A DNA stretch of 64,000 bases from Alphaproteobacteria bacterium (lineage in GTDB: Bacteria > Pseudomonadota > Alphaproteobacteria > CAJXXZ01 > 1604HC): NCBI GenBank assembly GCA_023898705.1, contig CP060235.1:494490-558489 (forward strand), in the 5' to 3' direction. The translations under genes were made by a program, and so were the position numbers. The notes below the pieces were generated by a model that made no database searches, was not told where the DNA came from, and saw only the letters and a program-made list of their open reading frames with translations. Positions 1-7,681 of the stretch are shown here, piece by piece; the first letter of the stretch is position 1, and the number at the start of each line of letters is the position of its first letter.

Positions 1-1
1 T

Positions 2-394
2 TTGCTGAAAATGATCGAAAAATTAGATGAGGAATTTCAGCATGAAGCGGTATGGTTAATGACCAGAAAAATGTACAACCAATGTTTGGATTTGCAAAAT
101 GAAGCAGGAAATCACCTGATTAAAATAGATTCGCATAATTTAAACGAATATTTATTAGGAAGAAGGATCTATTTCGTCCCTCAACTTGAACAATCTTCAT
201 GCGAACTAATATTGTGTAACTTGAAAAAAGGTTATGCAATTGCTGAGTATAAAGATTTACTATTAATGCAGGATAGGTACACAAAAAAACCTCATATACA
301 GACTTATGTTCGTAAAAACATTGGAGCAAAGGTGATTGATAAAGCTGCGTTTGTCGGTTTTTATGGTGCCGGTGCTTCTGGAGAAAACAAGTAA
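2..394 (+). CDS. HK97-type major capsid protein, C-terminal part (cut by window edge)
   Basis: The frame is open at the left edge, so this is the last ~130 residues of a longer protein. The fragment follows the end of HK97-fold capsid proteins of the Rhodobacter gene-transfer-agent type: an AVWLMTRK helix, a LLGRRIYFVPQL segment matching the family's 'LLGYPV...' strand, then ILCNLKKGYAIAEY and a DRYTKKPHIQTYVRKNIGAKV segment matching the family's 'DPYTAKPYV...K+VGG.V'. The next gene encodes a head-tail connector, as expected in a head module. Whether it belongs to a gene-transfer agent or a decayed prophage cannot be decided here. The apparent TTG at base 2 is not the real start. Confidence 0.8.
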   Translation: MLKMIEKLDEEFQHEAVWLMTRKMYNQCLDLQNEAGNHLIKIDSHNLNEYLLGRRIYFVPQLEQSSCELILCNLKKGYAIAEYKDLLLMQDRYTKKPHIQTYVRKNIGAKVIDKAAFVGFYGAGASGENK

Positions 395-396
395 TA

Positions 397-939
397 ATGT
401 CAGAATATTCTTTAAAAATAGAGAAAGAAGTAGATGATCTTCCATTAGATTTAAAATTCATTCGTAGTTATTTTAATATTAGCGGATCACAAACTGATGA
501 TGAAATAAATAAATTGCTTAAAATTACTATTAATGCAGCAGAGAATTACACTCAAAGATCTTTTTGTGTAAAAATTTGGAAATATTCTCATAAAAGGTTA
601 AAAATATTTTTGCCTAAACCTCCAGTAACAAAAATTATTTCTGTAGTAGCAAAAAACATAAAAAAATCAATTATATTAGAACAGCATAAAGATTATAATG
701 TTGATATTAATTATGATGGATTTGCTGTCTTAATGGTTGATAAGAAATATCAAGGTATGAATATAGAGGTTACCTATGAAGCTGGATTTACAGAAAAAAC
801 TCTTCCACAATCAATCCTAAATTATATACTAAATAAATTTGCTGAGTTATATAATGGTCACAATGGCTCTATGGGTACTATGTCATTTACAGCTAATCAT
901 TATTTGAACCCATATAGGGACATGAGGTATAAGTTGTAG
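397..939 (+). CDS. phage/GTA head-tail connector (gp6 / phiE125 gp8-like)
   Basis: This 180-aa protein follows the capsid gene by two bases. An N-terminal helical region (KFIRSYF, then DDEINKLLKITINAAENYTQRSF) is followed by beta-rich sequence with PPVTKIISV, and then YEAGF and LPQSILNYILNKFAELY near the C-terminus. These match the gp6-like head-tail connector family, which forms the ring between portal and tail in HK97-like phages and gene-transfer agents. The family assignment rests on these motifs and on gene order. It is probably translated together with its neighbours, since the following gene starts inside its stop codon. Confidence 0.7.
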   Translation: MSEYSLKIEKEVDDLPLDLKFIRSYFNISGSQTDDEINKLLKITINAAENYTQRSFCVKIWKYSHKRLKIFLPKPPVTKIISVVAKNIKKSIILEQHKDYNVDINYDGFAVLMVDKKYQGMNIEVTYEAGFTEKTLPQSILNYILNKFAELYNGHNGSMGTMSFTANHYLNPYRDMRYKL

Positions 940-1340
940 TGAGAGAAGCAAATTTAACTCATATTATTAAAAATGTGTCTGGTAATCAGTTTAGAGATGT
1001 GGTTTCTACTTTTAAAATTGAAGAATTCACACGTAATGGCAAGTATTTTCAAAAACTTATTGATTGCAAAAAATTGATTTGTTGTGTAAAGCCTCTTACC
1101 TTACATCAGAGACAAAATGGGTTTATAGATAATTTTTTTGTTGTCATTTGCAATATAGATACTGAAACTTTTGACCTTTGTTTATGGAATGATAAATATC
1201 TCAAAATTCAATCATATATTCATCCAATACAAAATAGTTATAGATCAAAATATGGTTATTTTTTATCTAAAGAAGTTCATAAGGACACTATAATGCGTAC
1301 AGATAATATAAAATTTGAAATGTTTGAAAGTACATTATAA
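939..1340 (+). CDS. putative head-tail adaptor/stopper protein
   Basis: This 133-aa protein starts with GTG on the last base of the upstream stop codon, which implies translational coupling. The sequence is divergent. A KLICCVKPLTLHQRQ...IDNFFVVICNID pattern followed by a short LKIQSYIHPI strand resembles head-tail adaptor proteins ('..V.pls..e......' then a beta strand), and the position straight after the connector fits gene 7 of gene-transfer-agent clusters. Sequence support is weak and the call rests mainly on position. A lineage-specific protein is the alternative. Confidence 0.4.
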   Translation: MREANLTHIIKNVSGNQFRDVVSTFKIEEFTRNGKYFQKLIDCKKLICCVKPLTLHQRQNGFIDNFFVVICNIDTETFDLCLWNDKYLKIQSYIHPIQNSYRSKYGYFLSKEVHKDTIMRTDNIKFEMFESTL

Positions 1341-1374
1341 TTTTCTTAATAACAAAACCTAAAAATTATTAATT

Positions 1375-1722
1375 ATGTCTACACAGAAGAATATCGAATC
1401 TATAAACCAAACATTGGTTCATAATGTAGAACAAATATTTGGCAAAACTTATATAGGAAAGGAAAATAATGGATGTGAAGAAATATGTAATATAGAGCTG
1501 AAAGAGTGTAATGAAACTTATGAGGTTCTCTCTATTAAGTATATTATTAAAATAAATACTCATACTAAAAATGAAAATTATTTTTTTAAATGTTTTCAGT
1601 TAAATCAAATATTGAATAATTTGCATAGCTTTTCTAATTTTATTGTGAAAGCGTATGCAGCTTTTGATTATATCAAAGGTATAGCGGAAATAGAAATTTA
1701 TTCAACAAAGGAAAGTACATGA
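1375..1722 (+). CDS. putative tail terminator-like protein (DUF3168-like by position)
   Basis: This 115-aa protein lies 34 bases after the adaptor candidate and overlaps the next gene by four bases (ATGA). It starts with a helix (NQTLVHNVEQIFGKTYIG), followed by alternating strands and a central LNQILNNLHSF helix. This size and order resemble the tail-terminator proteins that sit after the adaptor in HK97-like and gene-transfer-agent clusters. I see no diagnostic motif, so the call is an inference from gene order. Confidence 0.3.
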   Translation: MSTQKNIESINQTLVHNVEQIFGKTYIGKENNGCEEICNIELKECNETYEVLSIKYIIKINTHTKNENYFFKCFQLNQILNNLHSFSNFIVKAYAAFDYIKGIAEIEIYSTKEST

Positions 1723-2177
1723 TAGGTAAAGTAACGTATTTGGAGTCAGGTGATAATTTATTAAAAAATTCTAGATATTATCAAAAAATAAAGTGGAGCT
1801 ATGAGAGTATCAGAAGAGATGTATTGGGCAATATGGTTTTGGATGATGAATATATCCAAAAATACGTTGTTCTAATTCATGGAGTTGGAGAGGTTCCAAA
1901 AATCAAGCCAATGTCCAAGTTAAAGGTGGAATCATCTGTACGTATATTTCAACATGTTAAAGCAAAGGAAAAAATCAAATATGATAACTATGCTTCTGGA
2001 TCTATTTTCTTTAAACCAGAAAATAGTACAGAAGTGATAAAGTTAGAAAATAATAGCAGCGTTTTGTCTAATGGAGAAATTAGCTATAGACCAATATTTA
2101 TTATGACAATGACTAGTTTAATAGTAGAACACAAAAATTTCTATCCTGAATGGGAAATGGTTCTCACTGAAATATGA
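1719..2177 (+). CDS. hypothetical phage-module protein (152 aa)
   Basis: I do not recognise this protein. It starts within the upstream stop (ATGA) and its own stop overlaps the start of the following gene, so it lies inside a tightly coupled operon. It appears mainly beta-stranded (QKYVVLIHGVGEV, SSVRIFQHVKAKEK, PIFIMTMTSLIVEH), with no signal peptide or membrane segment. In gene-transfer-agent order the major tail protein is expected here. The sequence does not show that family's features, so a tail or baseplate role is only a guess. Confidence 0.4.
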   Translation: MIGKVTYLESGDNLLKNSRYYQKIKWSYESIRRDVLGNMVLDDEYIQKYVVLIHGVGEVPKIKPMSKLKVESSVRIFQHVKAKEKIKYDNYASGSIFFKPENSTEVIKLENNSSVLSNGEISYRPIFIMTMTSLIVEHKNFYPEWEMVLTEI

Positions 2178-3589
2178 CTGTTAAATTATTTGTATTACAA
2201 AATATTAGTTTACCATGGAATGTTAGCAATCTAAGACAAGCCAATGAGCAACAACTGTTAGATTTGCGAATTCATCATAATGTAAATAAAAAATGCAAGG
2301 CTGAGGTGAGTTTTCGCAAATCAATCGACCTTGAACAACATAAATTTATTTGCCTGACATATAATCAAAATATTATTTTTATAGGGAAAATAACTAATAT
2401 TTCTATTCATAAGCATGAGTGTACACTTGTTGCCATTTCGGAATCCTTTGAAGATTATATCCAAGAAGTCTTTAATCAAAATCCGATTCCTCAAGTGTTA
2501 AATCCTAACTACAAAACAGTTAATGACATTTTATTATTTGACTCCAAAATGAATGTATATAACCTGTATCAAGAGATAAATAAAAGGCATAAACATATAT
2601 CTGATATTAATATATACAGTAAAATTGTTGAGTCATCTAATAAGTCTACATCTAAAATCACACTAAACTTATTATGGAAAAGTCAAAAATATACTTTGAT
2701 TAATTTGTTGCAAAATGTAAACATTGCATTAGTATATAATAAGCTTTTGAAAGACAAACAGCGACCTATTAAAAAATATCAAAACTTTGAACATTACATA
2801 GTCAGTGATGCTAATGAGCAAGCGTTAAATTTTAAAAAATATGTAAAAATCTTGAATAAGGAAATTTGGAACTTAAACGTACATATACCTAATTTGCCTA
2901 ATTTGAAACTATATCTAGATCTAAATAAACACATCCAAACACACCCATCATGGGCGCCTAATCATAATTATAAGATAGGAGATATAAGTTTCCATGACGG
3001 TAAATTATGTAAATGCATTAATGAACATTCATCTAAAGCTACGATAGAGCAAGAATATTGGGTTGAATCAGATAATTCGGAGGCAATCATATTGTCCGAA
3101 AATATAGGGTACGAAATTTTTTGCGAAATTCTTAAACTGATTTCATGCTATGCACAAAAAAATTCTTATGATTATATTTTTTACATAGAAGCTCCTTGGA
3201 AATACTGGTTTGATTTAGATGTAACAGATACTATTTTGGTTGAATATAACGGTTTAGTATTACAAACCAGAGTTAAATCATATGAAAAAGTTTATAGTAA
3301 TCAAAATCAAAAAATAAAATTTACTTTAATGTCCTCATTACAATCTAATCCCACTCTTTATGTAGAGGAAGGTTATGTTGACAATGCATATATGTGTGTT
3401 TTGATAGAAGAAACTTATCAAAATCTATCTTATATACAAAATTCAAAAGTAAATTTATCTGATGAATCAAGAATACAAACTTCAATCATTGAAGAAAATG
3501 GAGAAGTAATAGGATTTAAATTAGTAGATCCAAATAAAAGAATGAATTACACAGAAATAAATGTTTCTGTATACAGAAAGGGGGAATAA
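2174..3589 (+). CDS. phage tail/baseplate-like protein with carbohydrate-binding-like insert
   Basis: This 471-aa protein overlaps its upstream neighbour by four bases. The N-terminal ~100 residues (FICLTYNQNIIFIGKITNI...CTLVAISESFEDYIQE) resemble the strand pattern of baseplate-hub proteins. Residues ~260-296 contain a W...YKIGD-(5)-GKLCKCINEHSS...YW pattern typical of short chitin-binding modules (CBM5/12, ChtBD3), which are often found in phage tail proteins. The C-terminal part (TILVEYNGLVLQTRV...KFTLMSS) is beta-rich again. Together these suggest a surface-contacting tail component, but no whole-protein family is recognised. The tandem small genes around it support a virion-structure role. 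Confidence 0.45.
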   Translation: MTVKLFVLQNISLPWNVSNLRQANEQQLLDLRIHHNVNKKCKAEVSFRKSIDLEQHKFICLTYNQNIIFIGKITNISIHKHECTLVAISESFEDYIQEVFNQNPIPQVLNPNYKTVNDILLFDSKMNVYNLYQEINKRHKHISDINIYSKIVESSNKSTSKITLNLLWKSQKYTLINLLQNVNIALVYNKLLKDKQRPIKKYQNFEHYIVSDANEQALNFKKYVKILNKEIWNLNVHIPNLPNLKLYLDLNKHIQTHPSWAPNHNYKIGDISFHDGKLCKCINEHSSKATIEQEYWVESDNSEAIILSENIGYEIFCEILKLISCYAQKNSYDYIFYIEAPWKYWFDLDVTDTILVEYNGLVLQTRVKSYEKVYSNQNQKIKFTLMSSLQSNPTLYVEEGYVDNAYMCVLIEETYQNLSYIQNSKVNLSDESRIQTSIIEENGEVIGFKLVDPNKRMNYTEINVSVYRKGE

Positions 3590-3666
3590 TGGAAATATTA
3601 CACAATTTTGAAGAGCAAATAGAATACGATTCGGATGAAGCAGAGGTGACTATAGTATTGATATAA
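3589..3666 (+). CDS. 25-aa ORF inside the phage module
   Basis: An ATG on the last base of the preceding stop (TAATG) opens a 25-codon frame whose TAA lies directly before the ATG of the holin-like gene. The peptide is acidic (EEQIEYDSDEAEV) with a hydrophobic end (TIVLI). The exact fit between two genes, with overlap at one end and zero spacing at the other, matches the coupling seen elsewhere in this operon. It may encode a real small protein or only carry ribosomes to the next start. No homology is claimed. Confidence 0.4.
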   Translation: MEILHNFEEQIEYDSDEAEVTIVLI

Positions 3667-4161
3667 ATGTTTAAGTTTCTAATAGGAATAATTAAACATT
3701 TCAATATTTTGAAACTGTTTAAAGCATTAATTGAATATATTTTTTCTTCTATATCTACAAAATCAAATGGTGTTTTTCAACATTTTGCTGATATGATAAA
3801 AAATTTTCAAACGTCTAATAAATCAGAATTTATAAAAAAATTGACAGGAGAACAACATGTAAGCTTAATCGTTCAGAAAACTGTGGCCTCACTTATCAAA
3901 CAAGATATTCATCATAAAGACAGAAAAGATGCTCGCAAACGAGATTTATTATCAACGAGCAAGAACACAAAAACTTTGCTATATCTTTCTTTTATTGGAT
4001 TAACAGCATGTTTGATGATGTTATGGCTTATACCAGATATGACAGCAGATGTTATATGTATCATAGCCACTGCGTCAGGCATTTTTGGATCATGTTTAAA
4101 AGATGCATACGTCTTTGAATTTGGATCCCGTGACAATCAAGATGCTTCAAAACACAAATAA
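3667..4161 (+). CDS. holin-like membrane protein of the phage/GTA module
   Basis: This 164-aa protein has an amphipathic N-terminus, a basic stretch (HHKDRKDARKRD) and two closely spaced hydrophobic segments near residues 103-120 and 125-142, and ends in a FEFGSR motif. Three-TM holins of gene-transfer agents have a comparable C-terminal layout, a last membrane helix followed by a 'yFGSR' type ending. Its place at the end of the structural genes fits a lysis or release role. The two-helix count and the long N-terminus are unusual, so another membrane protein is possible. Confidence 0.45.
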   Translation: MFKFLIGIIKHFNILKLFKALIEYIFSSISTKSNGVFQHFADMIKNFQTSNKSEFIKKLTGEQHVSLIVQKTVASLIKQDIHHKDRKDARKRDLLSTSKNTKTLLYLSFIGLTACLMMLWLIPDMTADVICIIATASGIFGSCLKDAYVFEFGSRDNQDASKHK

Positions 4162-4236
4162 GCAAGCTTAGAATATTAAATGTATGTAATCTATTTTTTA
4201 TTTTGGATAAAAAAGTTATTATAGTCTGGTATCTGT

Positions 4237-5313
4237 ATGTCGCAAGCTAAGTTTGTAGTCTTAAAATTCGGTGGAGCAGCTCTCCAAAATAGTGAAACAA
4301 TGAAGGAATGTCTGAAAAAAGTAAAATTGCACTTACGTGACTCATTCCCAATTATTGTAGTTTCTGCAATGGGTGATAATACTTCTTCTTTGAGAAAATT
4401 GTGTATGAATATGGGACAAGCTAACTCAAGAGAAACAGATTTGATTTTATCCACTGGGGAAATGATTAGTGCTGCTATTTTTGCTGATTTATTAAATGTT
4501 AATGGATTAAGCGCCCAATCATTATGTTCTTGGCAGATACCTATTATTACTGATTCAAACCACGGTCAAGCTTCTATCAAATCAATTCACAAAGAAGCTA
4601 TCTTGAAACTAGCTGACAATAAAATTATACCGGTTATAACTGGATTCCAAGGAATAACTGAAGATTATACAATTACTACTTTAGGTAAGGGTACATCAGA
4701 TTTAACAGCTGTGGTTTTAGCTCATTTGTTTGATTGTCAATGCTATTTATACAAAGAGGTGAGCGGTATTTTCAACTCTGATCCTAAAACTGCTTCTAAA
4801 AGCACACAGTTAAATCAGATTAGTTATGATAATATGAATCTAGCTTCATTACATGGTGCTAAAGTCATTTGTCATCAAGCTATACAATATGCAAAAGATC
4901 ATAATGTAGTCATTAACGTAAAATCTGCTTTCGATGAAAATGATGGGACTATTGTATCATCTTTACGATCAACTCATATCCTACTTACGAAACAACGCGC
5001 ATTTTTGATTACTTTGGAACCAAATGAATCTGTTAACTATGAAAATGCATTTCTTTCCTATGATAAAGCATGGTGCTTATTTACTGATGAATCCGACTAT
5101 CATAAATATATCAAAAAATATAATAAAAATTTAGTTGATGATTATATAAAAATCACTATAGTACATACTGTTCCTATTGCAAAAAATGAATTTGTGGACT
5201 TAATTTCTCCTTATTCCAATATTTTTTCTTGTAAGCAATATTATTCTTGGGTTTGTGTGAAAGAGTCATGCAGTGAAATTGTAGAGCAAAAACTGCGTGA
5301 AAAATTTATGTGA
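4237..5313 (+). CDS. lysC: aspartate kinase LysC
   Basis: This enzyme phosphorylates aspartate in the first step towards lysine and diaminopimelate. The kinase domain is clear: VLKFGGAAL at residues 8-16, VVSAMGDNT near 41-49, STGEMISAA near 72-80, and the nucleotide-binding LGKGTSDLTA at 149-158. YKEVSGIFNSDP follows. At 358 aa it is shorter than the usual 400-450. Only a reduced and divergent C-terminal region (ITLEPNE... onward) stands where two ACT domains normally lie, so feedback control by lysine may be weakened. The next gene is dapE of the same pathway. Confidence 0.9.
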   Translation: MSQAKFVVLKFGGAALQNSETMKECLKKVKLHLRDSFPIIVVSAMGDNTSSLRKLCMNMGQANSRETDLILSTGEMISAAIFADLLNVNGLSAQSLCSWQIPIITDSNHGQASIKSIHKEAILKLADNKIIPVITGFQGITEDYTITTLGKGTSDLTAVVLAHLFDCQCYLYKEVSGIFNSDPKTASKSTQLNQISYDNMNLASLHGAKVICHQAIQYAKDHNVVINVKSAFDENDGTIVSSLRSTHILLTKQRAFLITLEPNESVNYENAFLSYDKAWCLFTDESDYHKYIKKYNKNLVDDYIKITIVHTVPIAKNEFVDLISPYSNIFSCKQYYSWVCVKESCSEIVEQKLREKFM

Positions 5314-5348
5314 TGGATTTTGTACTATATTAATTATATAATCCGATT

Positions 5349-6482
5349 ATGCATTTTTTACAAATACTTAAGGAGTTAGTGAGCTTTAACACTGTTACTC
5401 CACTTGGCTTAGAGTGTTTAAAATATATAGAAAACAGTCTTAAAGAAATAGGTTTTCAAGTTAAGATATTACAGTATGGTCCAGTACATAACTTATTTGC
5501 TAAATACACTGGTGTTTGTAATACACATATCTGTTTTGCTGGACATGTTGATGTAGTACCGCCATCAAAAGCTGATTGGAATCATGATCCTTTTAATCTA
5601 AACATAAATGGAAAGTCTGTATCTGGAGTAGGGGTAGTAGATATGAAAGGAGCTATAGCATGTTTTATTGATGCGATAAAAAGTAACATAAAATCAGTAA
5701 AAAGCTCTGTTAGCATTATGCTGACTACAGATGAAGAAGGTGATGCGGTTGATGGTTTAAAAAAATTTATAGAAGAAGATTTTATTAAACGAGAGAAATT
5801 TGATTTGTTTGTACTTGGTGAGCCTACTTGCTCTCAATATGCAGGCGATGCCATTAAAGTTGGTAGAAGAGGAAGCGTAACAGCGATACTTTCCATTATA
5901 GGACGTAGGGGACACATAGCATACCCGGCGTTTGCAAATAGTGTAGTGCAACCTTTATCAGAATTAATTGCTTTGTTACATAATCAAACTATAGGTGAAG
6001 ATAATAGATATTTTGAAAAAAGCATGGTACAAATTACTGATATTACCACTCCAAATTCAGCAGAAAATGTTATACCTGGGAGAATGGATATTAGTTTTGG
6101 CATAAGATTTAATTCTAATTACCATAGCAGCGAAATCGTACAAATTTTATCTCAAAAAATCAAAATAATCTGTGATAAATATAATGTAGGTTTTGATATT
6201 ACTTGGAAACAACACGGAGAGCCATTTTATATTACAGATGAAAATACTATGAACTGGCTGTCAAATCATATAAGTAATGTCACTAAAATCGAACCACATT
6301 TCAATACTTTTGGAGCAACAAGCGATGGAAGATTTCTTACTAAATTGGGGCCAGTAGTTGAAATAGGTTTAGAAGAAAATCAAGCTCACCAAAATAATGA
6401 ATCTACAACTATACAAAATTTAGTCATGTTAAGAGAAATTTATTCTCGCATTGTGCTATCATTTCATGATAAAAATTTCTAG
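5349..6482 (+). CDS. dapE: succinyl-diaminopimelate desuccinylase DapE
   Basis: This di-zinc peptidase of the M20 family removes succinate from N-succinyl-LL-diaminopimelate, giving LL-DAP for peptidoglycan and lysine. Metal and catalytic residues are present: H66 and D68 in FAGHVDVVPP, D98 in GVVDMKG, E129/E130 in TTDEEGDA, and a C-terminal FGATSDGRFL segment. The length (377 aa) is normal. It follows lysC by 35 bases. A TATAAT box at 5337-5342 lies six bases before the ATG and no Shine-Dalgarno is visible, so it may have its own promoter and a leaderless transcript. Confidence 0.93.
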   Translation: MHFLQILKELVSFNTVTPLGLECLKYIENSLKEIGFQVKILQYGPVHNLFAKYTGVCNTHICFAGHVDVVPPSKADWNHDPFNLNINGKSVSGVGVVDMKGAIACFIDAIKSNIKSVKSSVSIMLTTDEEGDAVDGLKKFIEEDFIKREKFDLFVLGEPTCSQYAGDAIKVGRRGSVTAILSIIGRRGHIAYPAFANSVVQPLSELIALLHNQTIGEDNRYFEKSMVQITDITTPNSAENVIPGRMDISFGIRFNSNYHSSEIVQILSQKIKIICDKYNVGFDITWKQHGEPFYITDENTMNWLSNHISNVTKIEPHFNTFGATSDGRFLTKLGPVVEIGLEENQAHQNNESTTIQNLVMLREIYSRIVLSFHDKNF

Positions 6483-6523
6483 TTGATAAAATTATTTTTG
6501 TTAAATTTGCTATTGTAATGTAT

Positions 6524-6529
6524 TATAAT
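6524..6529 (+). promoter_or_regulatory. -10 box upstream of ftsA
   Basis: A perfect TATAAT lies 17 bases before the ftsA start, in the 64-base gap after dapE. The best upstream match, TTGTTA at 6499-6504, is 19 bases away, so the -35 element is weak. It would drive ftsA-ftsZ. Confidence 0.4.
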
Positions 6530-6546
6530 GTGTTATTAGTTTAACA

Positions 6547-7674
6547 ATGGGTTGTTTGGTTTTAGAATTTCATGAAAATAAGGTGGTTGCCATTACTGCT
6601 GCTGGTACATTATTTTCAGTTTCTGTATCAGCAATAGAAAATGGGATAATAACGGACCTACAGTTGATCAGACATTCCGTACACGAACTGTTGTTTAATA
6701 TAGAAAAACAAATGGAAGCAAAATTTAAGAAGGTTTTATTATCTCTACCATCTGATCAAGCTCAAATCATTCAATTTTCGACTCAACTCAAATTTAAAAA
6801 AACATTTTCGGACAGTTACTTTAATAATATGATACAAAAATTAGAAGAGATTTGCTTGAAAAATAGTTTGTATATAATTAAGTGTTTTCCTTCTGAGATT
6901 AAAATAGATAATGAAAAAGTTAGTAATCCAATCGGCATATATGGTAAAAAATGTGATGTTTTATGGTCCATTCTGTGTTTAAACACTAGTATTATACACA
7001 ATTTCAATAATATATTTTCTGGATTACACATAAAAATTTCAGATTATGTTTTTTATGAATATGAAACAATTAACCAATTATTGGACGATGATCAAAAAGA
7101 ATTGGGCTCCATTGTTTTGAATATCAAAGAATCTAATTCACTTGTTTATATCTTCAAAAATTCAATACCGATTCAAATATTTAATTTTAAACATGGTTAT
7201 AAGGCTATAGATGATCAAATTGCAATAAAAATGAATGTTTCCAAAAAAGAAGCAAAACTGTTACGTGAAAAATATTTAAGTTGTCTCATTGATCCGAATA
7301 GCGAGCACCATATTTCAATTAACTCTAGGAATGGTACTGTAGATATGACATTAAATCAGTTTATACAAAAAATATTGCCAACAGTCAAATCTACTTTGTT
7401 TTCTTTAGTAAAACAAATGGAAAATAATAATATTTTTGGATATTATGGACAAATTTTTTTGTACGGAGAATTATCTGCTTTATTGGGGATAGATATTTTA
7501 TTGAGTAAATTTGTGAATTCTAAAGTGGCTATATTAAAGCAACAGAGTGGATCTTATACAGCAAACTATTTTAATAAGGCAAATAATATAAAACAGAAAA
7601 ATAGTATTTTTTTTAAAATTTCTCGCTTTACTTTACTTGGGTTAAGAAAAATTTATGATATGATTAAAAAGTAG
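6547..7674 (+). CDS. ftsA: cell division protein FtsA (divergent)
   Basis: FtsA is the actin-like protein that ties the FtsZ ring to the membrane. The call rests on position directly before ftsZ (seven bases) and on an actin-like layout: an N-terminal GCLVLEFHENKVVAI strand pair, VLLSLPSD, a central SIVLNIKESNSLVYIF phosphate-loop-like segment, and FLYGELSALLGI near the end. The C-terminus (SRFTLLGLRKIYDMIKK) is an amphipathic helix fit for membrane targeting. At 375 aa it is shorter than typical FtsA (about 410-430), and it is poorly conserved. Confidence 0.75.
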   Translation: MGCLVLEFHENKVVAITAAGTLFSVSVSAIENGIITDLQLIRHSVHELLFNIEKQMEAKFKKVLLSLPSDQAQIIQFSTQLKFKKTFSDSYFNNMIQKLEEICLKNSLYIIKCFPSEIKIDNEKVSNPIGIYGKKCDVLWSILCLNTSIIHNFNNIFSGLHIKISDYVFYEYETINQLLDDDQKELGSIVLNIKESNSLVYIFKNSIPIQIFNFKHGYKAIDDQIAIKMNVSKKEAKLLREKYLSCLIDPNSEHHISINSRNGTVDMTLNQFIQKILPTVKSTLFSLVKQMENNNIFGYYGQIFLYGELSALLGIDILLSKFVNSKVAILKQQSGSYTANYFNKANNIKQKNSIFFKISRFTLLGLRKIYDMIKK

Positions 7675-7681
7675 TTAAATA

